Source: Propionibacteriales bacterium
GTDB taxonomy: Bacteria; Actinomycetota; Actinomycetes; Propionibacteriales; Nocardioidaceae
Direction: 5' to 3'
Assembly (NCBI GenBank): GCA_026392465.1
Contig: JAPLCA010000030.1
Span: 310,001 to 374,000 of the forward strand
Length of the DNA stretch: 64,000 bases
The position numbers and the translations under genes were made by a program. The stretch's first letter is position 1. Each line of letters starts with the position of its first letter. Positions 15,613-23,717 of this stretch are shown here, piece by piece. The notes under the pieces were generated by a model. It ran no database searches, was not told where the DNA came from, and worked only from the letters and a program-made list of their open reading frames with translations.

Positions 15613-16989
15613 ATGCGTATCGCGAACCACGTGGTCGACCTCGTGGGCGGCACCCCGCTCGTGAAGTTGTCCAGCGTCGTCCCGGCAGGATCTGCCCTGG
15701 TGGCGGCCAAGATCGAGTACCTCAACCCCGGCGGCAGCTCCAAGGACCGCATCGCCGTCAAGATGGTCGACGAGGCCGAGGCGTCCGGTGCGCTCAAGCC
15801 CGGCGGCGTCATCGTCGAGCCCACCTCCGGCAACACCGGGGTGGGGCTCGCGCTGGTGGCCCAGCAGCGCGGCTACTCGTGCATCTTCGTCTGCCCCGAC
15901 AAGGTCAGCGAGGACAAGCGCAACACCCTGCGTGCCTACGGCGCCGAGGTCGTGGTCTGCCCGACCGCCGTGCCGCCGGAGCACCCCGACAGCTACTACA
16001 ACGTCTCCGACCGGCTCGTCCGGGAGACCCCGAACGCCTGGAAGCCCGACCAGTACTCCAACCCCGCCGGACCCGCCTCGCACTACGAGACGACGGGACC
16101 GGAGATCTGGGCCGACACCGACGGCACGATCACGCACTTCGTGGCCGGCGTCGGCACGGGCGGCACCATCACCGGCACCGGTCGCTACCTCAAGGAGGTC
16201 TCCGGCGGCCGGGTCAAGATCATCGGCGCCGACCCCGAGGGCTCGGTGTACTCCGGCGGCACCGGCCGCCCGTACCTGGTGGAGGGGGTCGGCGAGGACT
16301 TCTGGCCGAGCGCCTACGACCCCGAGATCGCCGACGAGATCATCGCGGTCTCCGACGCCGACGCCTTCGAGATGACCCGCCGGCTCGCCCGCGAGGACGG
16401 CCTGCTCGTCGGCGGGTCCTGCGGCATGGCCGTCGTCGCGGCGCTCGAGGTGGCCGAGCGCGAGGGACCTGACGCCGTCGTCGTGGTCCTCCTGCCCGAC
16501 GGTGGGCGCGGCTATCTCTCCAAGATCTTCAACGACGACTGGATGTCCTCCTACGGCTTCCTGCGCGAGCCGCTGGACGGCCACACCGACCGGCCCAGCG
16601 TCGGCGCGGTGCTGCGCCGCAAGTCCGGCGACCTGCCCGCGCTCGTGCACACCCACCCGTCGGAGACGATCCGCGACGCCATCGAGATCCTGCGCGAGTA
16701 CAACGTCTCCCAGATGCCCGTCGTCGGGGCCGAGCCGCCCGTCGTCATCGGCGAGGTCGCCGGCAGCGTCAGCGAGCGCACCCTCATCAGCGCCGTCTTC
16801 GAGGGCCGGGCCTCCCTCACCGACCCGGTGTCCAAGCACATGGAGGCGCCGCTGCCCCTCATCGGCGCCCACGAGGACCTCGACGCCGCCCTCGACGCCC
16901 TCAGCGCCAGCGACGCGCTCATGGTGATCGAGGACGGCAAGCCGCTGGGCGTCCTGACCCGCCACGACCTCCTGGGGGTGCACGTATGA
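15613..16989 (+). CDS. cbs: Cystathionine beta-synthase
   Basis: A 458-residue PLP enzyme with two C-terminal CBS domains (about 340-458). The PLP lysine is K44 in GGSSKDR, the phosphate/substrate loop TSGNTG is at 71-76, and the PLP-binding GTGGTITG loop is near 180. It condenses homocysteine with serine (or acetylserine) to cystathionine. The ATG at 15613 (second of two) is preferred because CAGGAT lies 7 nt upstream, giving leaderless spacing. The first ATG at 15604 would add three residues. The stop overlaps the start of the cystathionine gamma-synthase gene (ATGA). Confidence 0.93.
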   Translation: MRIANHVVDLVGGTPLVKLSSVVPAGSALVAAKIEYLNPGGSSKDRIAVKMVDEAEASGALKPGGVIVEPTSGNTGVGLALVAQQRGYSCIFVCPDKVSEDKRNTLRAYGAEVVVCPTAVPPEHPDSYYNVSDRLVRETPNAWKPDQYSNPAGPASHYETTGPEIWADTDGTITHFVAGVGTGGTITGTGRYLKEVSGGRVKIIGADPEGSVYSGGTGRPYLVEGVGEDFWPSAYDPEIADEIIAVSDADAFEMTRRLAREDGLLVGGSCGMAVVAALEVAEREGPDAVVVVLLPDGGRGYLSKIFNDDWMSSYGFLREPLDGHTDRPSVGAVLRRKSGDLPALVHTHPSETIRDAIEILREYNVSQMPVVGAEPPVVIGEVAGSVSERTLISAVFEGRASLTDPVSKHMEAPLPLIGAHEDLDAALDALSASDALMVIEDGKPLGVLTRHDLLGVHV

Positions 16990-18155
16990 GCGACCAGAGC
17001 CACGAGCGTCGGGACGAGACGCTCGGCTTCGCGACCCGCGCGATCCACGCCGGCTTCGAGCCCGACCCGCAGACCGGGGCGGTCAACGTCCCGATCTACG
17101 CCTCCTCGACCTTCGCCCAGGACGGCGTGGGAGGGATGCGCGGGGGCTACGAGTACGCCCGCACCGGCAACCCGACCAGGGCCGCGCTCGAGGCGAACCT
17201 GGCGGCCCTCGAGAACGGCGCACACGGTCGGGCGTTCTCGTCGGGCATGGCGGCGACCGACGCCGCCCTCCGCACGCTCCTGAGGCCCGGCGACCACCTC
17301 GTGATCCCCGACGACGCCTACGGCGGCACCTTCCGCCTCATCGACAAGGTGTTCACCCACTGGGGCATCTCCTACACGCCCGTCGCCGTCAACGACGTCG
17401 ACGCCGTCCGCGCCGCGATCCGTCCCGAGACGAAGGTCGTGTGGGTCGAGACCCCGACCAACCCCCTCCTCAACGTCGCCGACGTCGAGCAGGTGGCCGA
17501 GGTCGCCCACGCGGCAGGAGCGCGGTTCGTCGTCGACAACACGTTCGCCTCGCCCTACCTGCAGCAGCCGCTCGCCCTGGGCGCCGACGTCGTGCTGCAC
17601 TCCACGACGAAGTACCTCGGCGGCCACTCCGACGTCGTGGGCGGTGCGCTCGTCACCGACGACGCCGAGCTCGACGCCGGGTTCGCGTTCCTGCAGAACG
17701 GCGCCGGTGGCGTGCCGGGACCGTTCGACGCCTACCTGACGTTCCGCGGCGCGAAGACGCTCGCGGTGCGGATGGAGCAGCACTGCACCAACGCGGAGGC
17801 GGTCGTCGACCTCCTCGTCGGCCACCCCGCCGTCTCCTCGGTGCTCTACCCCGGCCTGCCCGAGCACCCGGGGCACGCCGTCGCCGCCCGGCAGATGCGT
17901 CGCTTCGGCGGCATGGTCTCGCTGCGCCTGGCGGGAGGGCGTCAGGCCGCGCTCGACCTGTGCGCACGCACCCGCATCTTCACGCTCGCCGAGAGCCTCG
18001 GCGGCATCGAGTCGCTCATCGAGCACCCGGGCGCCATGACGCACGCGTCCACCGCCGGCTCGGTGCTGGAGGTGCCGGACGACCTCGTGCGGCTCAGCGT
18101 CGGCATCGAGGACACGGCCGACCTGCTGGCCGACCTCGAGCAGGCGCTCGGCTGA
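16986..18155 (+). CDS. metB: Cystathionine gamma-synthase/lyase family PLP enzyme
   Basis: A 389-residue Cys/Met-metabolism PLP enzyme (PF01053). The Schiff-base lysine is K209 in [15 protein letters not shown]. The family signature around [11 protein letters not shown] is near residue 55. It overlaps cbs by 4 nt, so both proteins are made from one message. Pairing with cbs suggests reverse transsulfuration from homocysteine to cysteine, where the enzyme would act as cystathionine gamma-lyase. Sequence alone does not separate lyase from synthase. Confidence 0.92.
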   Translation: MSDQSHERRDETLGFATRAIHAGFEPDPQTGAVNVPIYASSTFAQDGVGGMRGGYEYARTGNPTRAALEANLAALENGAHGRAFSSGMAATDAALRTLLRPGDHLVIPDDAYGGTFRLIDKVFTHWGISYTPVAVNDVDAVRAAIRPETKVVWVETPTNPLLNVADVEQVAEVAHAAGARFVVDNTFASPYLQQPLALGADVVLHSTTKYLGGHSDVVGGALVTDDAELDAGFAFLQNGAGGVPGPFDAYLTFRGAKTLAVRMEQHCTNAEAVVDLLVGHPAVSSVLYPGLPEHPGHAVAARQMRRFGGMVSLRLAGGRQAALDLCARTRIFTLAESLGGIESLIEHPGAMTHASTAGSVLEVPDDLVRLSVGIEDTADLLADLEQALG

Positions 18156-18171
18156 CGGACCCCGACACGGG

Positions 18172-18197
18172 GAGCGGGCGGGTCAGCCCGCCTGCTC
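18172..18197. terminator. Hairpin between convergent metB and rmuC
   Basis: GAGCGGGCGGG pairs with CCCGCCTGCTC across the rmuC stop codon (one mismatch). It is a possible shared terminator. Confidence 0.35.
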
Positions 18198-19631
18198 CTG
18201 CTCGTCGTCTACGGTCTCGCCCTCGACCAGCGTCGCGTCGATCTCCGGCCGCTCCAGGTCCTCGAACAACGCGAACTCCTGTGCCGCCGGCGCCTGCGTG
18301 AGCTCGCTCGCCGTGAGGCTGCGCGGGTCGACGTCGAGCTCCTGCACGTCGCCGAGCAGCGCCGTGTCGTCGACCCGGTCGAGCTTGCGCGCGGTGACGA
18401 GCACGCCGCGCTCCAGCGAGCCGACGAAGGTGTTGTAGTCCTTGACCGACCGCTCGAGCGAGCGACCGAGCTTGGACACGTGCGAGGACAGGGTGCCCAG
18501 CCGCTTGTAGAGCTCACGACCGAGGTCGACGAGCTCCTGCGCGTTCTCGGCGAGGTCCTCCTGGCGCCAGGTGAACGCCACGGTCTTGAGCACCGCCCAG
18601 AGGTTGACCGGCGTGGCCAGCACGATGCCCCGGGAGAACGCGTGCTCCATGAGCGACGGGTCGGCGTCGAGCGCCGCGTTGAGGATCGCGTCGTTCGGGA
18701 TGAACGCCACCGTGAACTCGGGGCTGGTCGGCAGGCCCGTCCAGTACTCCTTCTGGGCCAGGGCGTCGACGTGCGCCCGCACGGCCTTGGCGTGCTGGAC
18801 GAACATCCGCTTGCGCTCGGCGTCGTCGAGGTCGGGACGGTTCGCGTCGATGAAGACCGCGTAGGGCACCTTCGCGTCGACCGCCATCTGCTTGCGGCCC
18901 GGCAGCTTGATGACCATGTCGGGACGCCGGGCGCCGGAGTCGGCCGTGATGGACTCCTGGGTGGAGAAGTCGATGCGGTTGAGCAGGCCGGCCGACTCCA
19001 CGAGCGACGTCAGCTGCGTCTCCCCGTAGGCGCCGCGGACGGCGTTGTTGCGCAGGGCACCGGACAGCGTCTCCGCAGCCTGCTGGGAGCGCGCCGCCGA
19101 CTCCTGCGTGGCGCGGATCTGCTCGGCGAGGTGGCCGTGCTGACGGGCACGCTTCTCCTCGATCTCCTCGACCTTGCGCTGCATCTGCTGGAGCTGGGTG
19201 GCCACCGGGGCGAGCTTCTGCAGGACGCGGCTCTCGCTCTGCTCCTTCGCCTGGCGCTCCTTGGCCTCACGCTCGTGCCGCGCCACCAGCTCGCGGGTCT
19301 GGCGGTGGGCCGCCTCGACCTGCTCGCGCAGCGCGTCGGCGTCGGCCCGCGTGGCGGCCAGCCGCGCCTCGACCTCGGCCTTCGCGGCCGCGAGCTCGCG
19401 CTCGACCTGCACGCGCTGCGCCTCGGCCGCGCGCTCGACCTCGGACGCGCGGACCTGGCCCTCGTGGCGCAGCGCGGTCACCTCGGCGTCGTGCCGGGCC
19501 CGCACCACGGCAGGGTCCTCGTGCCCGCAGTCGGCCTCGACCTGGCGCGTCCGCGCGACCAGCACGCCGACCACCGCGCCGAGCGCGACACCGACGAGCA
19601 GAGCCAGGAGCAGAGCGATCGAGGAAGCCAT
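18183..19631 (-). CDS. rmuC: DNA recombination protein RmuC
   Basis: A 482-residue protein. One N-terminal membrane span (about 3-25) is followed by a long charged coiled coil rich in Ala/Glu/Arg (about 45-200). The RmuC domain (PF02646) follows, with NNAVRGAYGETQL, RPDMVIKLPGRKQMAVDAKVP and FIPNDAILNAAL. The domain has a nuclease-like fold, and loss of rmuC in E. coli alters inversion at short inverted repeats. The start at 19631 is 6 nt from a reverse-strand GAGACT (19638-19643), so the mRNA is probably leaderless. Upstream in-frame codons belong to the divergent gene region. Confidence 0.92.
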   Translation of the reverse strand: MASSIALLLALLVGVALGAVVGVLVARTRQVEADCGHEDPAVVRARHDAEVTALRHEGQVRASEVERAAEAQRVQVERELAAAKAEVEARLAATRADADALREQVEAAHRQTRELVARHEREAKERQAKEQSESRVLQKLAPVATQLQQMQRKVEEIEEKRARQHGHLAEQIRATQESAARSQQAAETLSGALRNNAVRGAYGETQLTSLVESAGLLNRIDFSTQESITADSGARRPDMVIKLPGRKQMAVDAKVPYAVFIDANRPDLDDAERKRMFVQHAKAVRAHVDALAQKEYWTGLPTSPEFTVAFIPNDAILNAALDADPSLMEHAFSRGIVLATPVNLWAVLKTVAFTWRQEDLAENAQELVDLGRELYKRLGTLSSHVSKLGRSLERSVKDYNTFVGSLERGVLVTARKLDRVDDTALLGDVQELDVDPRSLTASELTQAPAAQEFALFEDLERPEIDATLVEGETVDDEQEQAG

Positions 19632-19697
19632 GACCCGAGTCTCGCAAGAGTGACCGACAGAACCGTGCAGGCGTGCCGGGCCCCGTGCGGCGCGTGA

Positions 19698-19715
19698 CGT
19701 GGAACGCGTTCCACG
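19698..19715. promoter_or_regulatory. 18-bp perfect palindrome, LacI-operator-like
   Basis: CGTGGAACGCGTTCCACG is a perfect dyad. Its TGGAACG/CGTTCCA core resembles LacI/GalR-family operators. It sits between divergent rmuC and the gene at 19756, upstream of both -10 boxes. No LacI-family regulator is encoded in the window. Confidence 0.5.
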
Positions 19716-19742
19716 CGGCTCGAACGGCTGGCGTGACCCCCC

Positions 19743-19748
19743 TACGCT
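19743..19748 (+). promoter_or_regulatory. Leaderless -10 box
   Basis: TACGCT lies 7 nt before the ATG at 19756. Confidence 0.55.
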
Positions 19749-19755
19749 GGAATTC

Positions 19756-20454
19756 ATGCCTGACTCCCCCGACACCCGAGAACGTTCCTCGGTCCTGGGC
19801 GGCCTGTCGTGGTTCCAGGTGGTGGCCGGTGCTCTCGCCGCGATGACGTCGGCGTGGATCGCCTCCGCGCTCGGCGTGGCCGGCACCATCGTCGGGGCCG
19901 CGCTCGGCAGCCTCGTCGTCACCATCACGTCCTCGCTCTACGCCAGCACGCTCGACAAGGGCCGCACGCTCATCGTGCAGACCGACGGCGGCCAGGTCGT
20001 CGAGACCGAGGCCGAGCCCGGCCACACCGCCGAGGCCCTGGCCGCGGTCCGCCGCGCCACCCACCAGGAGGTGACCGGCGCCGAGGTCGTCGACGCGCCC
20101 CGCCGCACCATCCGGTGGAGGGCCGTGGCCGTGTCGACCGTGGTCGTCCTGCTCGTCGCGGGCGTGGCCATGGGCAGCTACGAGCTCGTCACCGGCAAGG
20201 CCTACGGCTCGAACCCCGACAACCCCCGCATCGGCCACTTCTCCGGCGGTGGCGGCGACTCGACGCCGCGCGACGAGCGACCGACCCCCACCGACACCGC
20301 CACCCCGGACCCGACGGCGTCGGCCACGCCCGACGAGGAGCCGACCCCCGACCCCACGCCCACCCCGACCCCGACACCGAGCGCCGACCCCGTCCCGACG
20401 CCCACCCCGAGCGCCACGCCCGGCGACCAGCAGGACCCCGCACCGGCCCCGTGA
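19756..20454 (+). CDS. Membrane protein with Pro/Thr-rich extracellular tail, unknown function
   Basis: A 232-residue protein I cannot assign. Two hydrophobic segments sit near residues 20-55, with a Gly/Ala-rich loop between them. A soluble stretch with DGGQVVETEAEPG follows, then another membrane span near 118-138. The last ~80 residues are low-complexity Thr/Pro/Asp with repeated TPTP and TATPDPTAS units, as in wall-spanning linkers. The start is set by TACGCT 7 nt upstream. It is divergent from rmuC across an 18-bp palindrome. Confidence 0.7.
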   Translation: MPDSPDTRERSSVLGGLSWFQVVAGALAAMTSAWIASALGVAGTIVGAALGSLVVTITSSLYASTLDKGRTLIVQTDGGQVVETEAEPGHTAEALAAVRRATHQEVTGAEVVDAPRRTIRWRAVAVSTVVVLLVAGVAMGSYELVTGKAYGSNPDNPRIGHFSGGGGDSTPRDERPTPTDTATPDPTASATPDEEPTPDPTPTPTPTPSADPVPTPTPSATPGDQQDPAPAP

Positions 20455-20523
20455 GCGCGGGAATGAACCGGACGACGCCGCCGTTGACGAGCCCGACCAG
20501 CACGCCCCGGGAGGAGGAGCCCC

Positions 20524-20928
20524 ATGACCATCTACCTGACCCCGAACATCTCCGACGACGAGATCGCGGCGATGGACGTCTTCGACGCCTTCCGCCTCGG
20601 CGAGGAGCTGCTGGAGTCGCGCTACCCCCGTGACGCCGCGCGCGTCCTGCGTCGGGTGGTCGAGGACTCCCCCGGCAACGCCTCGGCCTGGGAGCTGCTG
20701 GCCCGTGCGCACTTCGCCGCCGCCCAGCTGCGCCCCGCGGAGGAGGCGTTCCGCCGGCTCGTCGAGCTCGAGCCCACGAGCGGCTGGGCGCACACCGCGC
20801 TCGGTCTGACGCTCGACCGGCAGAGCCGGCACCGCGAGGGTGCGCTCATGCACCGCGTGGCGGCCGCGATGGGCGAGTCGGCCCGCGACGCCTCGCGCGT
20901 GCAGCTCGTCGACCGACCGGTCGTCTGA
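20524..20928 (+). CDS. TPR-repeat protein
   Basis: A 134-residue soluble helical protein with about two and a half tetratricopeptide repeats. Conserved TPR spacing is visible in AWELLARAHFAAAQLRPAEEAFRRLVELEPTSGWAHTALG-type stretches between residues 57 and 105. Such small TPR proteins bind partner proteins; the partner here is unknown. A strong GGGAGGAGGA ribosome-binding site precedes the ATG. It may share a transcript with the M50B-like gene 14 nt downstream. Confidence 0.82.
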   Translation: MTIYLTPNISDDEIAAMDVFDAFRLGEELLESRYPRDAARVLRRVVEDSPGNASAWELLARAHFAAAQLRPAEEAFRRLVELEPTSGWAHTALGLTLDRQSRHREGALMHRVAAAMGESARDASRVQLVDRPVV

Positions 20929-20942
20929 GACCGATCCGCACG

Positions 20943-21602
20943 ATGAGCCCCTACGTCCCCGCGGCAGTCGGCGCCGCCCTGGCGCTGCTGCCGTGGGGAT
21001 GGGGCGCCGGTCGGCACGTCGTCACCCTCGTGCACGAGGCGGGCCACGCCCTGGTCGCCGTGCTGACCGGCCGACGGCTGAACGGGGTGCGGCTGCACCG
21101 CGACACGTCCGGGCTGACCACCTCGGTCGGCCGGCCCACCGGCCCCGGCATGGTGGCCACGGCGGCCGCGGGCTACCTCGCACCGAGCGCCCTCGGCCTC
21201 GGACTGCTCGCCCTCGTGTCCCTCGACCGCACCGCCTGGGCGCTGTGGACGGCCCTCGCCGTCGTCGCGGGCATGCTCGTCCTCATCCGCAACGCGTTCG
21301 GCCTCGTCGTCGTGGGGCTCGCCGGAGCGGGCGTCGCGCTGCTCGTGTGGCGCACCGACCCGTCGGCGCAGGGGTTCGCGGCGGTCGCGCTCTCCGCGTT
21401 CCTGCTCGTCGGCGGACCGCGCACCACCGTCGAGCTGTGGTCGTCGCGGCGCACCTCCCGTTCGCGGACCAGCGACGCCGACGTGCTCGCCCGACTCACC
21501 CCCGTGCCCGCTGCCGTCTGGAACACGCTGTTCGTCGCCGTCACGGTGGGCGCCCTCGTCCCCGCCTGGACGCTCCTGCGCGACCTCGCCGTGCTGCGCT
21601 GA
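20943..21602 (+). CDS. M50B-like integral membrane protein
   Basis: A 219-residue multi-span membrane protein. The zinc-metalloprotease signature HEAGH lies at residues 31-35, inside the first hydrophobic segment. It fits the peptidase M50B-like family (PF13398), seen in actinobacteria and relatives of site-2 proteases. The second metal-ligand motif (NxxPxxxxDG in true S2P) is not evident, so activity is doubtful. It follows the TPR gene closely and precedes tgt. Confidence 0.8.
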   Translation: MSPYVPAAVGAALALLPWGWGAGRHVVTLVHEAGHALVAVLTGRRLNGVRLHRDTSGLTTSVGRPTGPGMVATAAAGYLAPSALGLGLLALVSLDRTAWALWTALAVVAGMLVLIRNAFGLVVVGLAGAGVALLVWRTDPSAQGFAAVALSAFLLVGGPRTTVELWSSRRTSRSRTSDADVLARLTPVPAAVWNTLFVAVTVGALVPAWTLLRDLAVLR

Positions 21603-21647
21603 ACGACCGGCGCCCCAGCCCCTCGCCGAGGATGGTTGGATGACGCC

Positions 21648-22925
21648 GTGACCGACGCGCCTGCTCCCCTGTTCGAGGTCGGGTCACGGCTCGAGGGGCG
21701 CGCCGGCCGTACCGGCACCCTCACCACGGCGCACGGCACGATCCGCACGCCCGCGTTCGTGCCCGTCGGCACCAAGGCGACCGTCAAGGCCGTGCTCCCC
21801 GAGGCCATGGCCGACCTCGGCGCCCAGGCGCTGCTCGCCAACGCCTACCACCTGTACCTCCAGCCCGGCGACGACGTCGTGGAGGAGGCCGGCGGTCTCG
21901 GCGCGTTCATGGGCTGGACCGGCCCGACCTTCACCGACTCCGGCGGCTTCCAGGTCATGAGCCTCGGCGCCGGGTTCCGCAAGACGCTGTCGATGGACTC
22001 CACCTCCGACGCCGCCGACGTCATCGCCACCGACAAGGAGCGCCTCGCGCACGTCGACGACGACGGCGTCACGTTCCGCAGCCACCTCGACGGGTCGACC
22101 CACCGGTTCACCCCCGAGGTGTCGATGGGCATCCAGCACCGTCTGGGCGCCGACGTCATCTTCGCGTTCGACGAGCTCACCACCCTCCTCGACAGCCGTG
22201 CCTACCAAGAGGAGTCGCTCGCCCGCACCGAGGCGTGGGCCGCCCGCTGCCTCGCCGAGCACCGCCGGCTCTGTCTTGTTCGCCGCCCGCAGCCCGGCAC
22301 CCCCGCCGGCGCCCTGCGCCGCCCGGAGCCCGGCACGCCCACGGGACCTGCCCTGTTCGGGGTGGTGCAGGGCGCGCAGCACGAGGACCTGCGTCGTCGC
22401 GCCGCCCGGCACCTGGCCGACCTCGAGGTCGACGGCACCCGGTTCGACGGGTTCGGCATCGGCGGGGCCATCGAGAAGGAGAACCTGTCGACGATCGTCG
22501 GCTGGGTCACCGACGAGCTCCCCGACGACAAGCCCCGGCACCTGCTCGGCATCGGCGAGCCCGACGACCTCTTCGCCGCGGTCGAGGCCGGCGCGGACAC
22601 CTTCGACTGCGTCGGCCCCTCGCGGGTGGCCCGCTCCTCGCGCGTGTACACCGCCGACGGACGCGAGAACCTCCTGGTCGCGAGGTCGCGTCGCCGCTTC
22701 GAGCCGATCGAGGACGACTGCGACTGCTACACCTGCGCGCACTACACCCGCGCCTACCTGCACCACCTGTTCAAGGCCAAGGAGTACCTGGCCGCGACCC
22801 TGACCACCATCCACAACGAGCGCTACGTGGTGCGTCTGGTCGACCGGATGCGGGCCGCGATCGAGGACGGCACGTTCGACGAGCTGCGCGCCGACACGAT
22901 GGGCCGGATCCGCGCCTCCCGCTGA
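21648..22925 (+). CDS. tgt: tRNA-guanine transglycosylase
   Basis: A 425-residue enzyme that exchanges guanine-34 for a queuosine precursor in GUN-anticodon tRNAs. TDSGGFQ (D97), the nucleophile region TFDCVGPSRVARS (D320) and the zinc site C358, C360, C363 and H389 are all present. Residues 212-236 form a Pro/Gly-rich insertion made of a tandem repeat, RRPQPGTPAGAL then RRPEPGTPTGPAL, just before FGVVQG. The GTG at 21648 is chosen over the in-frame TTG at 21636 because TTGGAT (21636-21641) sits at -10 spacing, 6 nt upstream. It is convergent with a precursor transporter gene. Confidence 0.95.
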   Translation: MTDAPAPLFEVGSRLEGRAGRTGTLTTAHGTIRTPAFVPVGTKATVKAVLPEAMADLGAQALLANAYHLYLQPGDDVVEEAGGLGAFMGWTGPTFTDSGGFQVMSLGAGFRKTLSMDSTSDAADVIATDKERLAHVDDDGVTFRSHLDGSTHRFTPEVSMGIQHRLGADVIFAFDELTTLLDSRAYQEESLARTEAWAARCLAEHRRLCLVRRPQPGTPAGALRRPEPGTPTGPALFGVVQGAQHEDLRRRAARHLADLEVDGTRFDGFGIGGAIEKENLSTIVGWVTDELPDDKPRHLLGIGEPDDLFAAVEAGADTFDCVGPSRVARSSRVYTADGRENLLVARSRRRFEPIEDDCDCYTCAHYTRAYLHHLFKAKEYLAATLTTIHNERYVVRLVDRMRAAIEDGTFDELRADTMGRIRASR

Positions 22926-22955
22926 CACCGACCCGCAGGTCAGGAGGTTCGCGGG

Positions 22956-23681
22956 TCAGTAGGTGGGCTCGGCGGCCTTCAGCCGGCCGATCACGAGCAC
23001 CGTCACCGGCATGACGAGCAGCTCGACCGCGATCTTGAACAGCACGCCGACCACGAAGTAGTTGAGGAACCCGCCCACGCCGGTGATGCCGATCGCGGTC
23101 GCCGCGATGGCGCAGAACAGGAAGGTGTCGACGAGCTCGCCGAGCCCGGTCGACGACGCGAGCCGGGCCACCAGTGCCCGCTCCGCCGTCCGCGCCTTCA
23201 TGCGGGTGAGCACCCACGCGTTGGTCAGCTGCCCGCACACGTAGCCGACGACGCTCGCCAGCACGATCTGCCCCACCGGCCCCAGCACCGTCGAGAACGC
23301 CTCGTCGTTGCCGTAGAACGAGGCACCAGGGATGCGGGCGACCACGGTGAACGTCAGCACGGCCAGCAGGGCGCACGCGAAGCCGGTGAGCACGGCCCGA
23401 CGTGCCGCGCGGAAGCCGTAGACCTCCGAGATCACGTCGCCGAGCACGTAGGCGAGGGGGAACAGCACCGCTCCCCCGTCGATGATGAGCGGCCACAGCT
23501 GCACGGGGCCGAGCGTCAGCGACCCGGAGCCGACCTCGATCGGCTTCGTGGCCACGACGTTCGAGACGACCACGATGGTGGCGAACAGCGCGAGCACGAC
23601 GGCGTAGGACGACGAGCCCGAGGACGCGAAACGGACCTCGCGGCCTGGTTCCTGCGAGCGCGTGGAGGACGACGAGGTCAT
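22956..23681 (-). CDS. yhhQ: Queuosine precursor transporter (YhhQ/VUT family)
   Basis: A 241-residue protein with about six membrane spans. Family features (PF02592) are present: NVVATKPIEV near residue 37, the charged in-membrane DVISEVYGFRAARRAV stretch near 80, and QLTNAWVLTRMK near 145. The family imports queuosine precursors (preQ0, preQ1 or queuine-type bases). Lying tail-to-tail with tgt, it points to precursor salvage. The second ATG (23681) is chosen because reverse-strand CAGGAT (23689-23694) lies 7 nt upstream; the first ATG at 23690 falls inside that box. Confidence 0.88.
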   Translation of the reverse strand: MTSSSSTRSQEPGREVRFASSGSSSYAVVLALFATIVVVSNVVATKPIEVGSGSLTLGPVQLWPLIIDGGAVLFPLAYVLGDVISEVYGFRAARRAVLTGFACALLAVLTFTVVARIPGASFYGNDEAFSTVLGPVGQIVLASVVGYVCGQLTNAWVLTRMKARTAERALVARLASSTGLGELVDTFLFCAIAATAIGITGVGGFLNYFVVGVLFKIAVELLVMPVTVLVIGRLKAAEPTY

Positions 23682-23705
23682 GAGCGTCATCCTGGCACGG
23701 GATGG

Positions 23706-23711
23706 GATGAT
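23706..23711 (+). promoter_or_regulatory. Possible leaderless -10 of the flavoprotein gene
   Basis: GATGAT lies 6 nt before the ATG at 23718. It is a weak match to TANNNT but in the recurrent position. Confidence 0.35.
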
Positions 23712-23717
23712 CGCCCC

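Noticed and set aside
20270-20451. A repeat array in the Pro/Thr tail of the gene at 19756
   Set aside because: The repetition follows from codon bias in a Thr/Pro/Asp low-complexity linker, not a separate DNA repeat.
21636-21647. TTG at 21636 as tgt start
   Set aside because: The TTG forms part of the TTGGAT -10 box; the GTG at 21648 sits at leaderless spacing and aligns with normal Tgt N-termini.
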